A stretch of 7,730 bases of DNA from Hyphomicrobiales bacterium (GTDB lineage Bacteria > Pseudomonadota > Alphaproteobacteria > Rhizobiales > Xanthobacteraceae). Shown piece by piece: positions 6,551-7,730 of the stretch; within the stretch, counting starts at the first letter, position 1; every line of letters begins with the position of its first letter. The stretch spans positions 1 to 7,730 of the forward strand of contig JAFKKQ010000355.1 of NCBI GenBank assembly GCA_017304505.1, read 5' to 3'. Position numbers and translations under genes: made by a program. The notes beneath the pieces are model-generated. The model did not search any database. It saw only the letters and a program-made list of their open reading frames with translations, and had not been told where the DNA came from.

Positions 6551-7444
6551 GTGAACAAGATGATGAGCGAGGGGATGCAGGACGCATCGAACGCCGAACC
6601 CGGCCTCGCGATCATTTGCGGGGGCGGCAGCTTGCCATTCGCGCTGGCCGACGCCGCCGCGCGCCGCGGCCGCCGTGTCGTGCTGTTCGCGCTGCGCGGC
6701 TGGGCCGATCCGCAACGTGTCGCCGGCTACCCGCATCATTGGACCTGGATGGGCCAGTTCAGCCGTTTCATGCGGCTTGCGGCCGCCGAAGGTTGCCGCG
6801 ACGTCGCATTGATCGGTTCGGTCTCGCGGCCCTCGTTGTGGCGGATACGGCCGGATCTTCGGGTGCTGCGGTTGATGCCGCAGATCCTGAGCCTGTTTCG
6901 AGGCGGCGACGATCATCTGCAATCGGGTATCGGGCGGCTGTTCGAGCAGAACGGCTTTCGCTTGCTTGGACCGAAGGAGATCGCGCCGGAATTGCTCATG
7001 TCGCATGGTCTGGTTGGAGCGCGTGAACCGAACGCGCGTGACCGGGCGGATATTGTCCGCGCGGTTACGTTGCTCAATGCAACAAGTCCCTTCGACATCG
7101 GCCAGGCGGTCATCGTCGCCGAGAACCAGGTTCTTGCTGTCGAGGGCCCTGAGGGCACGGACCGGATGTTGGCGCGCGTCGCAGAGTTGCGTCGGAACGG
7201 GCGCATTCGAAGCGCGGCAGGCACCGGCGTTCTCGTCAAGGCGGTGAAGATCGGTCAGGATCACCGCATCGATCTGCCTTCGATTGGGCCGCAGACCGTG
7301 GAGATGGCGGGCGCCGCCGGCCTTGCCGGCCTTGCCGTGGTTGCCGGCTCCACCATCGTTGCCGAACCGGAACGTATCGCCGCGGTCGCCGACCGGGCGA
7401 AGGTTTTCGTGGCCGGCGTCGATGACGACGGGACGCTTCGATGA
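6551..7444 (+). CDS. lpxI: UDP-2,3-diacylglucosamine pyrophosphatase LpxI (DUF1009)
   Basis: LpxI hydrolyses UDP-2,3-diacylglucosamine to 2,3-diacylglucosamine 1-phosphate (lipid X) and UMP. It is the alphaproteobacterial replacement for LpxH. The N-terminal domain opens with LAIICGGGSLPFALA (19-33). RGGDDHLQSGIGRLFE (117-132) and FDIGQAVIV (181-189) are family-typical. The C-terminal domain has GTGVLVKAVKIGQD (224-237) and DLPSIGPQTVE (241-251), whose Asp241 probably corresponds to the catalytic Asp225 of Caulobacter LpxI. The start is uncertain: GTG at 6551 and in-frame ATGs at 6560, 6563 and 6575 are all possible, and none has a well-spaced ribosome-binding site. Conserved sequence begins only near residue 18, so any of them gives a working protein. 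The stop codon overlaps the lpxB start in ATGA, implying coupled translation. The position between lpxA and lpxB is standard for the group. Confidence 0.94.
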   Translation: MNKMMSEGMQDASNAEPGLAIICGGGSLPFALADAAARRGRRVVLFALRGWADPQRVAGYPHHWTWMGQFSRFMRLAAAEGCRDVALIGSVSRPSLWRIRPDLRVLRLMPQILSLFRGGDDHLQSGIGRLFEQNGFRLLGPKEIAPELLMSHGLVGAREPNARDRADIVRAVTLLNATSPFDIGQAVIVAENQVLAVEGPEGTDRMLARVAELRRNGRIRSAAGTGVLVKAVKIGQDHRIDLPSIGPQTVEMAGAAGLAGLAVVAGSTIVAEPERIAAVADRAKVFVAGVDDDGTLR

Positions 7445-7730
7445 GCGCTCCTGCGCCAGAGCCATCGGCCGAGCGGCCGGGCGGACTGGAAATTTTCCTG
7501 GTTGCGGCCGAGGAGTCGGGCGACCGGTTGGGCGGCGCGCTGATCCGCGCGCTTCGCCAGCGCGCCAGCGTACCGGTCCACATCTCGGGCGTCGGCGGAC
7601 GCGAGATGATCGCCGAAGGACTCGACAGCCTGTTGCCGATCGACGATTTCTCCATCATCGGCTTTGCCGCGATTCCGCGCCGGTTGCCGCGAATTCTGCA
7701 CCACATGGTGAAGACAGTGCGCGCCGTGCT
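7441..7730 (+). CDS. lpxB: Lipid-A-disaccharide synthase LpxB, 5' part only
   Basis: LpxB is a membrane-associated GT19 glycosyltransferase that joins UDP-2,3-diacylglucosamine to lipid X to give the tetra-acylated lipid A disaccharide. Its second substrate is the product of the preceding lpxI. Only 96 codons are inside the window, with no stop. The visible part has IFLVAAEESGDRLGGALIRAL (18-38), the family's N-terminal motif (E. coli has VAGETSGD). SGVGGREMIAEGL (49-61) and DDFSIIGFAAIPRRLPRIL (68-86) follow. The first 16 residues are Pro- and Ala-rich and not conserved. The ATG shares bases with the lpxI stop codon, and GGGA at 7430-7433 is a modest ribosome-binding site. The truncation is due to the window edge. 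Confidence 0.95.
   Translation, partial: MSAPAPEPSAERPGGLEIFLVAAEESGDRLGGALIRALRQRASVPVHISGVGGREMIAEGLDSLLPIDDFSIIGFAAIPRRLPRILHHMVKTVRAV

Noticed and set aside
6512..7465. A 317-codon minus-strand frame over lpxI
   Set aside because: LpxI on the plus strand is clearly coding, with family motifs throughout. The antisense product is low-complexity and unrecognised.
1..7730. tRNA or rRNA genes, CRISPR arrays, insertion sequences, phage or defence genes
   Set aside because: None was seen. The window is almost fully occupied by known envelope and lipid genes, and no repeat-spacer pattern, transposase or integrase was found on either strand.

Overview
The window is a stretch of high-GC alphaproteobacterial chromosome. 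It most resembles the Hyphomicrobiales (Rhizobiales), perhaps near Bradyrhizobium, Rhodopseudomonas or the Xanthobacteraceae. The assignment rests on protein character and gene order: a short RseP with one PDZ domain, LpxI (DUF1009) in place of LpxH, and the conserved order dxr-rseP-bamA-(lpxD)-fabZ-lpxA-lpxI-lpxB. All recognised genes lie on the plus strand and look like one envelope-biogenesis cluster.

Layout: 1-20 may be the last codons of an upstream gene. 24-1213 is dxr (isoprenoid synthesis), broken by an internal deletion and frameshift near position 757. 1260-2417 is rseP (site-2 membrane protease). 2418-2571 is a leader that may carry a promoter. 2572-5016 is bamA (outer-membrane protein assembly). 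5017-5249 is non-coding and sits where lpxD is expected in relatives. 5250-5705 is fabZ, 5708-6526 lpxA, 6551-7444 lpxI, and lpxB starts at 7441 and runs off the window end. From fabZ onward the genes are tightly packed: gaps of 2 and 24 nt, then a 4-nt ATGA overlap.

Function: FabZ makes acyl-ACP intermediates from the same 3-hydroxyacyl-ACP pool that LpxA draws on. LpxA, LpxI and LpxB catalyse the first acylation, the UDP-2,3-diacylglucosamine hydrolysis and the disaccharide condensation of lipid A synthesis. BamA inserts beta-barrel proteins in the outer membrane. RseP-type proteases act in regulated intramembrane proteolysis, often in envelope stress signalling.

I found no novel system here. 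The points worth a second look are departures from a standard cluster: dxr has lost about 55 nt, including the conserved HPQS segment, and has a Gly-to-Cys change next to its active-site residues; lpxD is absent from its usual slot; and GGGAC/GTCC palindromes lie in both affected intergenic regions. Either this lineage has rearranged and partly decayed the cluster, or the assembly contains small deletions. The sequence alone cannot separate these.
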